This document shows, piece by piece, positions 1 through 12,500 of a stretch of 64,000 nucleotides of DNA; position 1 is the first letter of the stretch, and each line of letters starts with the position of its first letter. Both the position numbers and the translations under genes were made by a program. Location of the stretch: positions 67,693,494 through 67,757,493 of the forward strand of contig NW_026947490.1 of assembly GCF_034190915.1 (NCBI RefSeq), given 5' to 3'. The notes beneath the pieces are model-generated. The model ran no database searches, had not been told where the DNA came from, and saw only the letters and a program-made list of their open reading frames with translations. The stretch is from Cavia porcellus (taxonomy: Eukaryota > Chordata > Mammalia > Rodentia > Caviidae).

Positions 1-396
1 TTTGCATATTTCTGGGGTATAGTGTGGCATTTCTAAGTCCCATGGCGATGGTACAACATGGCGAAGGAGCCAAAAACAACAGCATGTCAGCTTCCTCTCT
101 CTTCTCCCCTCAGCCCTAAAATGAACTTCCTGTCTCTTCTTTCACACATGCCAAGGCTCCTCCAAATCAGCTGTTAATGTGTCACCTGACTCCACCCCTG
201 ATAGAAGCCCAAGCTTTCCTTTGTTCTGGTCTGAGGGAATCTTGCACTGTTCTGCAACCCTCCTGTGCCTGCAGTAAAAGCCCCCCCCCTTCTCTTGTCT
301 GTCTGTGTTTGTCTCTCTCTCTCTCTCTTTTTCCTCTCTCTCCCTCTCTCTCTCTTTCCCCCTCACTACCTCTCAGCTGTGCCAACAAACCTAACA
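1..396 (+). repeat. ERV1 long terminal repeat, 5' part cut by window edge
   Basis: This is the 3' portion of a retroviral LTR. It ends in CA at 395-396, four bases before a primer-binding site. A CT-rich R/U5-like stretch fills about 297-360, and a possible AGTAAA polyadenylation hexamer lies near 271. The LTR start is outside the window, so no target duplication can be checked. The family is inferred from the primer site and the gag remnant downstream. Confidence 0.7.
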
Positions 397-399
397 TTT

Positions 400-417
400 T
401 GGTGTTGTGACTCAGAT
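400..417 (+). promoter_or_regulatory. Retroviral primer-binding site, His-tRNA type
   Basis: The 18 bases TGGTGTTGTGACTCAGAT directly follow the LTR. They differ at three places from the tRNA-His primer site (TGGTGCCGTGACTCGGAT) known in HERV-H/RTVL-H-type class I endogenous retroviruses. The differences look like CpG decay (C to T, G to A), which suggests an old insertion. Confidence 0.75.
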
Positions 418-771
418 TGGAAGGACGAATAGTTCCAGGGGTCTACCTCCAGGTGGAGCCACCTCTCTTTTTTCTCATCCCTGCTGTTGCCATTATAGCC
501 ACCATCCACCACCAACCGCCCTCAGTGCGCACATGTTCTCACAGGTGAGCTACCTCTCGCTTTGGGGTTTCTGTCTCACGGCCCATGTCAGGACCCTCCC
601 CAAATCTCTCCGGACCACTTCCTGCAGGACTCTCCCCTTGTTCCTTCTCTGATGAGTGGTGGGTTCAGGCTTTGGGGAACCCTTGTTCACTTTCCTGAAA
701 AAGATGATGATTCTTCACAGGAATTGTAACTCAGCCTTTGTGTTCTTTGGTTCACCCTTAATTTGACCACA

Positions 772-2432
772 ATGGGAAACATTACTTCCCACCCCCCAGA
801 AAGCACACTGCCCAGGTGCCTGATAAGACAGTTGGGCACACTCGGTCTCTGAGGAATCTTAAACCCAAAACAGTTAACTTTTTATTGCCACAAAGGTTGG
901 CCATATTACAAGCTTGATAACACTTGCCACTGGCCAGAGCAGAGTGCCTTTGATTTTTCCACCCTCCATGATTTAGACAACTTCTGCCACTGTAATGGTA
1001 AATGGCCAGAGATTCCTTGTGTCTGGGCCTTTTTTGATCTCCAGGCATGTCCCTCCCTCATTCAGACATGTGACGTGACCCAGGTGCTCTGGCTCACTCC
1101 ATACCACCTGATCCCCAATCAACAGCCCCACTGCCTTGTAGACAGTGTCGCTTCTGTTGCCACTCGGCCACCGTACCCACAGGAGCCTTCTCCTTTCCCG
1201 CCTTCTCCTCCACATTCTCCTCTACTTGCCCCTCTCTGTGTTTCCCTCTGTCTTCCCCTTCCCCCACTTCTTTCCCTCCCAATCCTTCCTCCACTCCACC
1301 ATCGCCATTTTCTCCTCCTGCACACTACAGCAGGTCTCACTCCACCCATCCACCACCATCTTCTCACTCCCCCTGTCTCTGCCATCTTGTTGCCCTCCCC
1401 ATCTGATGCCATCTTGTGCCTCCACCCACTGTCTGCCATCTTGTTCCTCTGCCCGCCCTCCACCATCTTGTCACTCCTCCCACCTTCCACCATCTTGTTC
1501 CTCTCCCATCTCTCTACTGTATTCTCCCCTTTCTCTTCTGCCACCATCTTCCAACCCCTCCTCCTCCTCCACCTCCTCCTCCTCCTCCTCTTCCTCCTCC
1601 TCCTTCTTCATCGCAACCCTCTTCTCCCCCTCCAGGAGGTAGCCAGCACTGAAGGCCTAGTCCAAGTCCATGTCCCTTTGTTGCTGATCTTTCCCATACC
1701 CCACCGTGTGAGCTCCTTTGATGCTGATCCATATAATTACATCAAAGAACTTAAATTGTGATTCAGTCATGTGATTTAACTTACAAAGATCTCTATGTAA
1801 TTCTCACTTCCACTCTTGCTCCTCGACAAAAAGCTTAACTCTGACAGGTAGCTCAAGTTATCACAGATCAAAAACATCAGACAAATGCTGACTATCCCAT
1901 CAGGGTACCTGCAGTGCCAACTGTGCATCCCCAGTGGAATTATGAGCCTAATGCTGATGACTCAAAACATAAGACAAAAATGATTTGAGTTAAGGAGAAT
2001 GATCCTCAATAACAATTTTATTGTCATTTTATTTCCCAAGTGGCATCAGATAGTCAAGCTAAATTTTAAAAATCAGATCTTGGCCCTCACTTCCCTCAGG
2101 GAGATCTCCTAGATGTGGCTTTCTGTGTCTTCAACAAAAGAGAGGAACAACAAGAAAGGGATGATCTTGAAAAGATCAACCTTCAAGCAAAGCTCCAAAC
2201 TAAACTCCAGAGCCAATTTTTGGCCACTGTACTCAGAGCTCAAAATAAAACACAGACCAAAGGAAAATCTAAAACCCAGAATCATGCTTCAAGTGCAATA
2301 AGGAAAGACACCGGGCACAAGGCTGCCCTTATCTGCAACAACCTTCCTCCTGCCCAGGTCCAGAATATTTACAAAGTGAGAACTCTGGCTCCCTGGGATC
2401 TCTTAGTTAAACTTCTAAACTCCTCAGGCTGA
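772..2432 (+). pseudogene. gag: Decayed ERV1 gag (matrix, proline-rich, capsid and zinc-knuckle remnants)
   Basis: An ATG at 772 begins with Met-Gly-Asn, the myristoylation-type start of gammaretrovirus-like Gag. The frame stops at 850, then stays open to 1761. The part after the stop contains a matrix-like segment with the motif FDFSTLHDLDNFC, followed by a very proline-rich stretch encoded by CT-rich repeats. From about 1762 the reading frame breaks repeatedly. A capsid-like segment (QGDLLDVAFCVFNKREEQQE) lies at about 2098-2160. A CX2CX4HX4C zinc knuckle is readable at about 2285-2326 in a different frame. No protease, polymerase or envelope follows, because an L1 fragment begins at about 2450. 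The similarity to HERV-H-type Gag is from memory of the family. The copy is clearly non-functional. Confidence 0.75.
1375..1615. repeat. Imperfect tandem repeat and CTC/CTT microsatellite inside gag
   Basis: A phrase close to GCCATCTTGTTCCTCT recurs about every 30 bp from 1380 to 1545. It is followed by a (CTC)n/(CTT)n tract at about 1557-1612. In the gag frame it encodes proline/leucine/serine-rich protein. On the other strand it produces a long open frame with repeated KMVEGG-like units, which I treat as a shadow. Confidence 0.75.
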
Positions 2433-2837
2433 CACCTCAAAATCTGTCATTGGGATATCTCTTTCTTTGCTATTCTTGGCAATGATTGCTATTCTAGGCC
2501 TCTTCTGGTTCCACATATTCTAGAATCATTTTCTCTCATTTTTCAAGCAATGTTACTGGTGTTTAGATTGAGATTACTTTAAATTTGAATATTAGTTTTG
2601 GAAATACGACCATTTTCACTATATTAGTTCTGTCTATGCGGTTATGGAATATCTTTCCATCTTCTGATGCTCTCTTTGATCTCCTTTTCAGAGTACTGTA
2701 GTTTTTGTTGTAGAAGTCTTTTGTTATTCTAGTTAGGTTAATTCCTAAGTATTTAATTTTTTAATGTTATTGTAAAATCTATTGTTTTTATAATGTTTTC
2801 TCAGTGAGTTCATTATTGGCATGCAGAAATTCTTTTC

Positions 2838-3394
2838 TTTTTTTAAATTTTATTTTAAAGAGGGTAAAATTAGACACAATAAAACAGAACATAAGAAAGC
2901 AATGTAAGAGACACAGATTTCAAAGCAAGACAACCAGAGATCTTTATTGTCTATCATATTGTCTCTTGTTTTCTTCCAAATGGTTGTCCATGTCTTCACA
3001 CACAGTGAATTCATACAAAACAACGTAGTATAAAACTGACCCGGACAGGATGATGAAGGCATTTTAGGTCTTCAAGACCAGACAATAGGGAAGTCAACAA
3101 TGGCTGTCATAGTGTCTCTCATTCTCTTCAAAATAGCTGTCCATACTTTCATGTATATTGAAATTAAACAAAACAGACTAAAATCACTCTGAACAAAGAA
3201 TAATAGTATTGCTGAATTTCATATCATGACACTATGGAATCAGCACTAGGTACTGCAATGTCTCTTTTTCTTCAAAGTAGTTGTTTATTTCATCATGCAT
3301 TATATGATCAGTTCTCATAAACTGTTTATAAGTTCTATACATGCATATTTATCTTTTCGGTATACAGGAATTCTGTATACAAGTTTTGTGTGTT
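2838..3394 (-). mobile_element. L1 3'UTR fragment inserted in the older L1
   Basis: It begins with a T-rich run (reverse of a poly-A tail) and then TTTTAAAGAGG, the same terminus as other antisense L1 tails in the window. Units of the ~147-bp 3'UTR repeat follow (phrases like GTCTCTTGTTTTCTTCCAAATGG). It is a severely 5'-truncated L1. A short near-duplicate (CAGAAATTCT / CAGGAATTCT) flanks it and may be the target duplication. Confidence 0.75.
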
Positions 3395-3395
3395 A

Positions 3396-3478
3396 GGACT
3401 GGGGTTTTAGCTCAGTGGCCTAAGTGCCTGCCTGGCAAGCATGAGGTCATGAGTTCAATCCCTGATATCAAAAAAAAT
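3396..3478 (+). mobile_element. tRNA-Ala-derived ID-like SINE, older subfamily
   Basis: It has a box A-like TTTAGCTCAGTGG and a box B-like GAGTTCAATCCC, followed by an A-rich tail. The anticodon-loop region reads CTGGCAAGCATGAGGTCA, the diagnostic text of the older subfamily in this window. Confidence 0.85.
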
Positions 3479-6111
3479 TTTTTTTCTGTGTTAACTTTGA
3501 GGCTATTATACCCTCAAATTTAGTTACTAATTCTAGGAGTCATATGGTAAAGATTTTGGTCTTCTATGTAGAGGATGATGTCAACTACAAACAATGGTAA
3601 TTTAAATTCTTCCTTTACTATCCCTTTTTGTTTCTTTTTCTTGCCTGATTGTTCTGGCTAACTTTCATGAACTATGTTGAACAGTACGGATGGTGAAAGA
3701 CACCCATGTCTTTGTTCCTCATTTTAGAGGGGAAGCTTTCAGTGTCTCCTCATTTAATATGATGTTGATGGTAAGTTTTCCATAAATGGCTTTTATGAAA
3801 TTGAGATAATATCTGTATTTCTGTATCTTTTTTCTTCATGTATCTGTTCTCTTCAGAGGTTTTTTTTTTTTTTTATCATGAATGGATGTTGGGTTTTGCC
3901 AAAGACTTTTGCTGCATCAGTTGAATTTTGTCTTTGCTTCTGTTAATGTGCTGTTACATTTATTGATTTGCATATATTGAAACATTCATGCCTCCCTGGG
4001 ATGAATCCTACGTTGTTATGATTTGTGATCTTTTTGATTATTTGTTGCCTTCTGTTTGCCAGTACCTTGCTGAGGATTTTTACGTCTATATCATTAAAGA
4101 TTATGGTCTGCAGCTCTCTTTTGTGGTTGGGATCTTTTCTGGTTTTGGAGCCAGAACAATGCAAGTTCTTATACATTATTCCCTCTCAGTTTTACTAAAG
4201 AGGCTGAGGAGTGTTGCTATTATATTTTCTCAAAAATTCTTGTATAATTTGACAGTGAGTCCATTAGACCTGGGATTTTCTTAGTTGATAGTTTTTAAAA
4301 TTATTTCTTCAATTTAATTGCCTGATATTGGCTTATTTAGGATTTTCATGGCTTCTTGATTCAGCTTTGGTAATTCATAGGTATGTAATAATCTATCCAC
4401 TTTTTCTGATTTCCCTATTTTACTAGAGTACAAGTTCTCAAAGTAGTTACCAATAGTCTCCTGGATTTTGGCAGAATCTATTATGATCTTGCCTTTTTAA
4501 TTGCATTGATTTGTGTCTTTTCTTTCCCTCTTTTGTCAAGATTAACTAAGGGTTGTCAGTTTTATTTATTTTTTGGGAGAATCAACTATTTTATTCACTG
4601 ATTCTTTGTATTGTTTTTTTAGCCTCCCTTTCCTTATTTTCTGCCTTGATTTTATGCTTTTCATTCTTGTTCTAGCTTTGGATTTGGATTATTCTTGTTT
4701 TTCTGAGACCTTGAGGTACATCCTTAGGTTATATATTTGAGCTCTGGTGTTCTGATACAGGCATTCACAGTAATAAATTTCCCCCTCATGACTGCTTCAT
4801 TGTGTTCCATAGGTATTTTGTACTTACTTTATTGTTTGATTCTAGGAACTAATTGTTTCTTTGATTTTTTTTCTGTAACCATTATATGCATGAGGATATA
4901 GTTCAATTTCCATGTGTTCACATAATTTCTGTGGTTTCTTTTGTCATTGCTACCCAGTTTCACTACCCCGTGGTCTGATAATATTCATGAAATGCTTTTG
5001 ATTCTACTGCATTTACTTAAGCATGTGATCTCCTGTAGAAAAGTCCCACGTGCTGCTGAGAAGAACGTGTGTTCTGGTGTTGGGTGGGACACTCTGCTGA
5101 TAGTTATTATACTTGATCTTGGCCAGAAGGCTGAGATATTTATTAAATCCATTTGTTAAAAGGTTTGGTTCAAATCTGATAGTTACTTTTTTGGGGGTAG
5201 TTGATCGGTTTGTGACCGTGGGTTATTGAAGGCCGCCATTATAATCGTGCTGGTGTTTGAATGATTTTTAAATGTACATTAGTGATAGCTTTATGAAATT
5301 GGGCACATGTAGTGTTTGGTACACATGTTTATAATACTTATCAATTCCTGTTGAATTGTTTCCTCAACAAATATATAATGACCTTGTTATGTCCTGATTA
5401 GTTTTGGCCTGAAATATGCTCTGTCTGAAATTAGAGCAGCTACTCCTTTGTTCTGGGTTACTGTCACATGAAACATCATTTGCCATCTTTTGATTTCTTA
5501 ATCTATGAATTTCTTTTTGAATGTGTTTCTCGTATGCTCCATTTTGTTGGCTTTTGTTTCTTAATCCAATCTGCAATATACATCTGTTGACTGGGGAATT
5601 GAGACCATGATTGCCTTATTTTCCTGTTGCTCATTTCCTTATTTTTTCCCCTTTTGCTTAACTGCTCAGTCATCCCGGTATCTTCATCCTCTTTGACTTA
5701 CTGGCCTTGTAGGCTTCAGTATCTCATTTTAGGATGTCCTTGCAAATTTTGGGGAATGCTGTTTTGGTAGACATGAATTTCTTGATGTGCTGTTTGTCAT
5801 GGAAATACCTTATTTATCCATCAATATTGAAGAAAATTTTGCAGGATACGTAAGTCTGAGTTTCAAGTTGTTATCCTTTAGGGCTTAACATACTCCACTT
5901 CAAGCCTTGCTGGTGTTTAAGGTTTATGTAGTAATTTCTGTTGAATTCTTTCTACCATTAGTGGAGATGTACTTGTCACAATTAATACATATTGGATGTA
6001 TGTCAGTACTTGAATTGACTTAGTGTTAATGCTATAATTACAGATTTCTTTTCTATATTTAAGGGTGGGATATTATTGGTTCTAGAGGTATATCAATATC
6101 CAATTGTTTTG

Positions 6112-7312
6112 AGTGATACTACTTGTTATGGATAGGTTTCCTGCACTTTCTGGTGTTAAACTCTGGGTGACCATCATACAGTAATATTATAAATTCTGTG
6201 TCCAGATTCTAATTGTTCTCCTCACTAACTGACTTTCTTGATACTGCCAGGGTTGCATAACTGTTTTTATCAGTGGTTTTCTCTGTATGCCAACACCCAT
6301 ATAACCTCTGTGACATTAACAATACTGTAGTTCATTCCCAGAGAACTGGGAGTTTGGAGAACTGAACTGCATCCTCTCGCGAATTAACAAAGATATTTGG
6401 ATGGGGCAGAGGCAGATCGATGGTTAACCATGACCAAAGTGCATCACTGCAAAGCAGACCAAAAATAATCTCCATACAGCAACAGTCTTTCCAGTGTAAA
6501 TGCTCATAAAACTCAGCACAAAACAAACACAGCAGAAAAAAAGGAAAAAATTCAAAAAACAAACAGCTGTAGAAGTAAGAGGAGGCAAGGAAAAAATTGC
6601 CTTCTGTTATAGATTAAGAACTGGTGATCAACTTAATGACAACTGGATTACATCAGCATGGCGCTGAGTGTAGATGTTCCACCTGAGGAAAGTTGCCAGC
6701 ATAAATAGAGATGTGTTAAGGTGTGTTGAGGCATTGTGGGTTCTCCTATGAGTTGCTGTTCTCCTGGCTCCGGAGGGGAAGACATGTGTTGCTTGGTCTC
6801 CAGGATGAACTCATCACGCTGACTTCCTGGCAAGTATTCAGCTGTGCTTGTCATCAGAGGAGCTCGGGGCCTCTCTGTCACTGAGGACAGCTGTGGTGCT
6901 TTTCAGGACAGCCCTGGTCTTTGTTGTGAGTGTGACTTCTCGGCTCCAGCGTAGAACCCTCAACCCACCAGCACAGTTCCTTTATCCTGCTGGCATAGAC
7001 TTTCTAGCTTCCACCACTGACCTTTGGGCCTTCCCAGCACGGATCCGTAAAAGAGACTGGCGTGAGTCCTTCTTGTGGGCTCTGGACCTCCAGTTGGACT
7101 CGTGGGAGGCATTGTCCTGAGCTCTGGATCTTCATCTGGACTCATGTGGGACATTGCTGTGGGATCCAGGCCCTTGACTAAATATTCTATCTTTGGTGTT
7201 GTGGATAGATTTCCTGCATTTTCTTGTGTTAACTCTGGATAACCATCATAAAAATAATATTATAAACTCCATGTCCTGGTTCTAATTGTTCTCTGCACTA
7301 CCCCTGACTACA
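6112..7312. repeat. Direct repeat pair (~115 bp) flanking ~950 bp of unclassified DNA
   Basis: Bases 6128-6240 and 7203-7312 are similar in the same orientation, sharing GGATAG-TTTCCTGCA and a stretch like TCTAATTGTTCTC. The DNA between is moderately GC-rich and contains no convincing gene. Frames at 6848-7120 and 6960-7154 look accidental. This could be an LTR-type element with short repeats, a tandem 5'UTR of an old element, or a segmental duplication. I do not recognise the family. Confidence 0.5.
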
Positions 7313-7529
7313 GCATCTTCTAAAATTCCCAACTATCCTAAAGCCAATTCAGGGGGCATTGAGGGGGATACTGACAAGAACCACACACCAGAATCATTCA
7401 CAAGGAGAACAGAGAAGATTGAAAAATAGAACCAGATACTCTGTGTGACCACAGAAGTTATAGCTAAACAGATAATAGAAGTAATACAATGATCAAGAAG
7501 ATTTCAGAATCTTATCATGGACTTTGTAT

Positions 7530-8069
7530 TCCATGGATTTTATCAGACCATAATGCAGTGAAATTTGAAATCAATGGCAAAAGAAATTACAAATGTGCCA
7601 AATGACACCCTCCTAAATAACAAATAGGTCACAGATGAAATTAAAGAAGAAATTAGACAAATTTTTATGTTCTCATTTTTATTAGTCTCTAAACATAAAA
7701 AAGTCAAAATTCTTATACCAATTATTTCAAATGAGGCCATGAAAAGCAATTCATTATAAATTGTAATCATTTTCTCCTTCAATATTTCTGGTGTATACAA
7801 TAGTGTGACAGAAAATTTTATAACAGGTGTTTGGTTGAAAAATGTCATCTCTTTACAAAAGCATCATACAGGGCAGTTTTTACTTTTCTTCAAGTCACTT
7901 TACAGTACAATACTGGCTGACCTAAACAAAATGATACAAAACATGAACGATCAATTTAACTAAGAATTAGAGTCTATGAAAAAACTTTAACCAGAAATCC
8001 AGGATATTAAAATTATATTCTGAGTACAAATGACCAATGTGAGGGCAGAATTTCAGAATTAGAAGACAG
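7530..8069 (+). mobile_element. Fragments of old sense L1s
   Basis: 7530-7655 translates in broken frames to the end of the L1 endonuclease region (SDHNAVKFEI-like). 7915-8070 resembles an ORF1 coiled-coil stretch of an older L1. The AT-rich bases 7660-7910 between them show nothing I recognise. Confidence 0.5.
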
Positions 8070-8842
8070 GGATGCTGACACAGATCCACCGCAGCCTGCC
8101 GGGCACCGCCATTGGAAGGCTTCTTCCTATGGACACCCAGTGCAGGCAGAGAGAGCCAACAAATCTGCCTCCACCTGCCAGCCATTGCCACTGGAAGGCT
8201 CCTTCCAGTGGCAGGAGCAGGGACCTACAGCCAGGTAATCCCCGTGCACCTGTAGGCCACCATTGGAGGCCCTTGGTTCATTCAGGCAGCCATCACCCAC
8301 CAGGAGAATCAGGCAAACACAGCTCTGTGTGCCTGCCACCATCACAGAAGCCCCAGTGTAGACATGTCAGCTGAGAGAAGCAGTCCCACCTCCACACACA
8401 CATGGTCATTGGGGAAGCCTTGGTGTAGCTGCACAGGTCTAGAGAAGCCCACCCTTACCCTCCTACTTCCCTGTAAATCGGGTCAGAGGACCCTAGATGC
8501 CTGTCCCATCCCCCTACACCATGGAGGGGCAGCCAAAGTGGGAATGTCTGGGATCCCACAATCAGCTTGTTGGGAGAAACCCAGCAGAATGTCAAGACAA
8601 AGGAGCAAAAGGCAATCTCAGACCTCCAAGCCACACAGAGCAAGTCTGGGAGATACAGTCATTGAAGAAAATGGAAGTCACACACCTGAAAGCTCTGTGA
8701 GGATAGCAACTGAAGTAGAGAAACAACTTTATGAGATTATAAAAGCATTCAAATTAGAAATAGTGTCTCAGGTAAAAGAACAAATCACAAACGTAATCAA
8801 AGAATTGCTCAGCATATCTAAAGAAAACAGGGTTTTATTTAT
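8070..8842 (+). mobile_element. Sense L1, 5' part: 5'UTR and start of ORF1
   Basis: A GC-rich 5'UTR contains an imperfect internal repeat (GCCATTGGAAGGCTTCTTCC near 8109 and CCACTGGAAGGCTCCTTCC near 8188). ORF1 starts at 8593 (MSRQRSKRQSQTS) and reads open for 83 codons. It is then cut at 8842 by the antisense L1 described next. ORF1 resumes at 14957 beyond that insertion, so the two parts are one element. Confidence 0.85.
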
Positions 8843-9564
8843 TTAATTTTATTTTTTAAAAGATTAATATAAAAGAGAACATCACAATACTGGTCAGAAC
8901 AATTTAAGCAACATAGTGTTTCACCACAAGAAAACCTGACATAGGGGGTTGGGGATTTAGCTCAGCGACATAAGCCCCTGCCTTGCAAGCAGGCAGTCGT
9001 GAGTTTGATCCCTGGTACTGATAAAAACGAAAAAGACAAAAAAAAAAAAATAAAAAAAGAAAAGAAAAAAAGAAAACTTGACATAACAGTAGCTACCATA
9101 GTGTCTCTTTCCTTCAAATATTTGAGTATACCTTCATGCACCACAGTATCAAACATAACAAGACAGTATAAAATCGTTCAAGAGAATGAAATTATTACAG
9201 GGTATTCAGAACTAACAGAAAATGAACAATGGTTACCATATTATCTCCTTGTCCATAAAAAATTTTGTTTATACTATCACATATAATAAAATTCAATAAC
9301 ATAAAACATGATAAAACCAATGGAAACAGAAGAACAAAAGCTTGGTAGGACTTGAAAACAAGTTGATATTAAATCAGCACTAGCTATTATAATGTCTTGT
9401 TTTCTTCAAAATAGCTGTTCATATCATCACAGACAATAAAGTCAAACAACCCAGAATAAAATCATTCTAATTAATGAATGAAAGCACTATAAGGTTTCAA
9501 AGCAGTATAATGGAGAATCATGATTACCGCATACATTTATGTATACTTACCATTCCTTACATTA
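8843..9564 (-). repeat. L1 3'UTR with ~140-150-bp tandem units, SINE inside
   Basis: The phrase AGCTACCATA or a variant recurs at 9091, 9231, 9382 and 9521, i.e. steps of 140, 151 and 139. Each unit also holds a GTCTCTT/TCTTC motif. A young SINE (8944-9069) interrupts it. Confidence 0.7.
8944..9069 (+). mobile_element. Young tRNA-Ala(TGC)-derived SINE with 16-bp target duplication
   Basis: The body has box A (TTTAGCTCAGCG) and box B (GAGTTTGATCCC). An anticodon hairpin CCTGC-CTTGCAA-GCAGG exposes TGC, and an A-rich tail follows GATAAAAACGAAAAAGAC. Flanking copies AAGAAAACCTGACATA (8928-8943) and AAGAAAACTTGACATA (9070-9085) differ at one base, marking an insertion into the L1 3'UTR. Confidence 0.92.
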
Positions 9565-12500
9565 GGGAAACTATTCTGGATTTACACGTGAGTTTGATTT
9601 ATATTGCTTATGAGTATGGTCTCAAGCTGCATCCATTTATAAATATCTCAATCTGATCATTCTTTATAGCTCAGTAGTACTTCATTGTATAAAAATACCA
9701 CAGCTTTCCATCTATTCCTCAGTTGATGGACACTTAGGTTGTTTCCAAGATCTGGCTATTACAAATTGTGCTGCTATAAACATGGGTGCACATATATCAC
9801 TGTGGTATGAAGTCTTCAGTTCTTCTGGGAATATGCCTAGAAGTGGAATAGCTGGAAAAAATAGGACTTCCAATCTCAGCTTTTTGAGAAATCTCTAGAC
9901 TGACTCCACAGTGGTTGTACCAGTCGAACCAACAGTCCCACCAACAGTGCAGGAGAGTTCCTTTTTCCCCACAGCCTCTCCAGCACTTATTGTTGGCAGT
10001 TTTCTTGATCCTGGCCATTCTTTCAGGAGTGAGATGGAATCTCAGTGTGGTTTTAATTTGCATTTCCCTAATGAGTAATGATGATGAATATTTTTTCATA
10101 TATTTATTTGCCACTTGTATTTCTTCATCTGAGAATTGTGTATTCATCTCAGATGCCCATTTTTGGATTGGATCTTTAGTTTTGGGGGTCTGATTTTTTT
10201 TAATTCTTTATATGTGTTAGACAGAAGTCCTTTGCCTGAGGGACAATTCACTAAGATTTCTTTCCCAGTTTGTGTGTTTTCTTTTCACTATGCTGGAGAT
10301 TTCTTTTGGCATGCAGAAACTTTTTTATAAGATGTGATGCCAGTTACTGATTCTGGGAAGTATTTCCCATGCAGTTTGATTCCTATTCATGAATTCTCAA
10401 CCTACACCTATGTCTTCAAGTTTTTTACCCACTTTGTCTTCCAATAGATTTGGTGTTTCTGTTTTAATATTCAAATCTTTGATCCATTTAGATTTTAATT
10501 TAGTACATGGTGATAGGCATGGGTCTAGTTTCAATTTTTGGCATATGGAGAGCCAGTTTTTCTAACACCATTTATTAAAGAGACTGTTGTTCTTCCAGTG
10601 AACCTATTTGGCCCCTTTATCAAAGATAAGATGGTTGAGTGTGTTTGTATCTTCTAATCTATTCCATTGATCTTCAGCTCTGTTTTGATTCCAGTACCAT
10701 GTTGATTTTATTACAGTTGCTTTGTGGTATAACTTCAAGTCAGGGATTGTGATGCCTCCTGCCTTGCCTTTGCTGCTTAGAACTATCTTTGCTATTCTAT
10801 GTCTCTTCTCACTCCAGATGAATTTTAGGAGTGATTTCTCTAGATCTCTGAGGTATGTTGATGGTATTTTCATTGGGATTGCCTTGAGTCTGTATAACAG
10901 TTTTGGCAGAATGACCATTTTCACAATATTTATTCTTCCTATCCATGAGCAGGGATGTCTTTCCATTTTCTGGGATCCTCTTCAATTCCTTTTTTCAGTA
11001 TATTATAGTTTTCCCTGTATACGTCTTTCAGTTCTTTTGTGAGAGTAATTCCTAAATATTTCATATTTTTGGGTGCTACTATGAAGGGTGCGACTTCTCT
11101 TATTTCTCTCTCTGTGACTTTGTTGTTAGTGTATAGAAATGCTATTGATCTTTGAGTATTGATTTTGTATCCAGCTACTTGCGGAATTTATTTATTATGT
11201 CTAAGAGTCTTTCAGTGGAGTTTTGGGGGTCTTCTATGTAGAGCATTATGTCATTCGCAAATAATAATAATTTAACTTCTTCTTTTCCTATCTTTACCCC
11301 TTTTATTTCTCTCTCTTGTCTAATTGCTCTGGCTAGTATTTCCAGTACTATATTAAATATGAGTGGTGATAATAGATATTCTTGTCTTGGACCTGATTGT
11401 AAAGTAAAGGCCTTCAATTTCTGGCCATTTAGTATGATACTGGCTGTTGGTTTGTCATAGATGGCCTTTATTATATTGAGTTAAAGACCACCTATTCCAA
11501 TTTTCTGTAAGGTTCTTATCATAAATGAATGTTGGACCTTATCAAAAGCTTTTTCTGCATCTACAGAAATGATCACATGATTCTTATTTTTTACTTTATT
11601 GATATGGTGGATTACATTTATTGATTTACATATGGTAAACCATACCTGCATGCCTCGGATGAATTCCATTTGGTTATGGTGTATAATCTTCTTGATTTGC
11701 TGCATCCTATTTGCGAATATTTTATTGAGGATTTTTGCATCTGTGTTCATTAGGGAGATTGGTCTGTAGTTCTCTTTTTTAGTTGGATCTTTCTCTGGTT
11801 TTGGAACTAGAGTAATATTTGCTTCCAGGAATGACTTAGGAAGGATTGCTTCCCTTTCAATTTCACTGAATAGTTTGAGGAGTGTTGGCATTAAGTCTTC
11901 TTTGTATTTCTTGTAGAATTCTGCAGTGAATCCGTCTGGGCCTGGGCTCTTCTTTGTAGGTAAGGACTTAATTACAGTTTCAATTTCATTAATAGAAATT
12001 GGCTTATTCAGCAGTTTTACATTTTCTTGACCTAGCCTTGGTGCTTCATATGTTTCTAGGAATCTATTTCTTCTGAATTATCAAACCTATGAGAGTAGTG
12101 GTTTTTGAAATAGTTGCTGATGATCTGTATTTCTACAGAGTCTGTAATGATTTCACCTTTTTCACTCCTTACTGCATGAATTTGAGCTTTTTCTTCCCTT
12201 TTTTTTTTATTAAGGTTGGCTAGGGGCTTATCAATTTTATTTATTCTTTCAAAGAACTCTTTGATTTATTGATTTTTGGATTTTCTTAGTCTCTATTGCA
12301 TTAATTTCTGCTCTGATTTTTATAATTTCCTCTCTTCTTTTCGCTTTGGGCTTGACTTGCTCTTGTTTTTCTAGATGTTTAAGGTGTAACATCATGTTAT
12401 TTATTTGTATTCGTTCTGTGTTCCTGATATGGGAACTCAGAGGAATAAATTTTCCTCTGAGGACAGCTTCCATTGCGTCCCCCAGAATCCTGTAGGTTGT

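Larger units (their letters stand above)
2452..6060 (-). mobile_element. Old antisense LINE-1 (ORF2 and ORF1 remnants), interrupted
   Basis: The minus strand carries many L1 ORF2 signatures in the normal order, for example the reverse-transcriptase region at about 3500-4250 and the endonuclease region at 5000-5600. ORF1 C-terminal similarity follows at about 5690-5950. All frames are broken. The ORF2 text stops at about 2837 and resumes at about 3490. The gap holds a second L1 3'UTR fragment and a SINE, so the element was hit by later insertions. The 5' boundary is vague. Confidence 0.85.

Noticed and set aside
1119..1547. A 142-codon minus-strand frame with repeated KMVEGG-like units
   Set aside because: It is the antisense of the CT-rich tandem repeat in gag; the periodicity comes from the DNA repeat.
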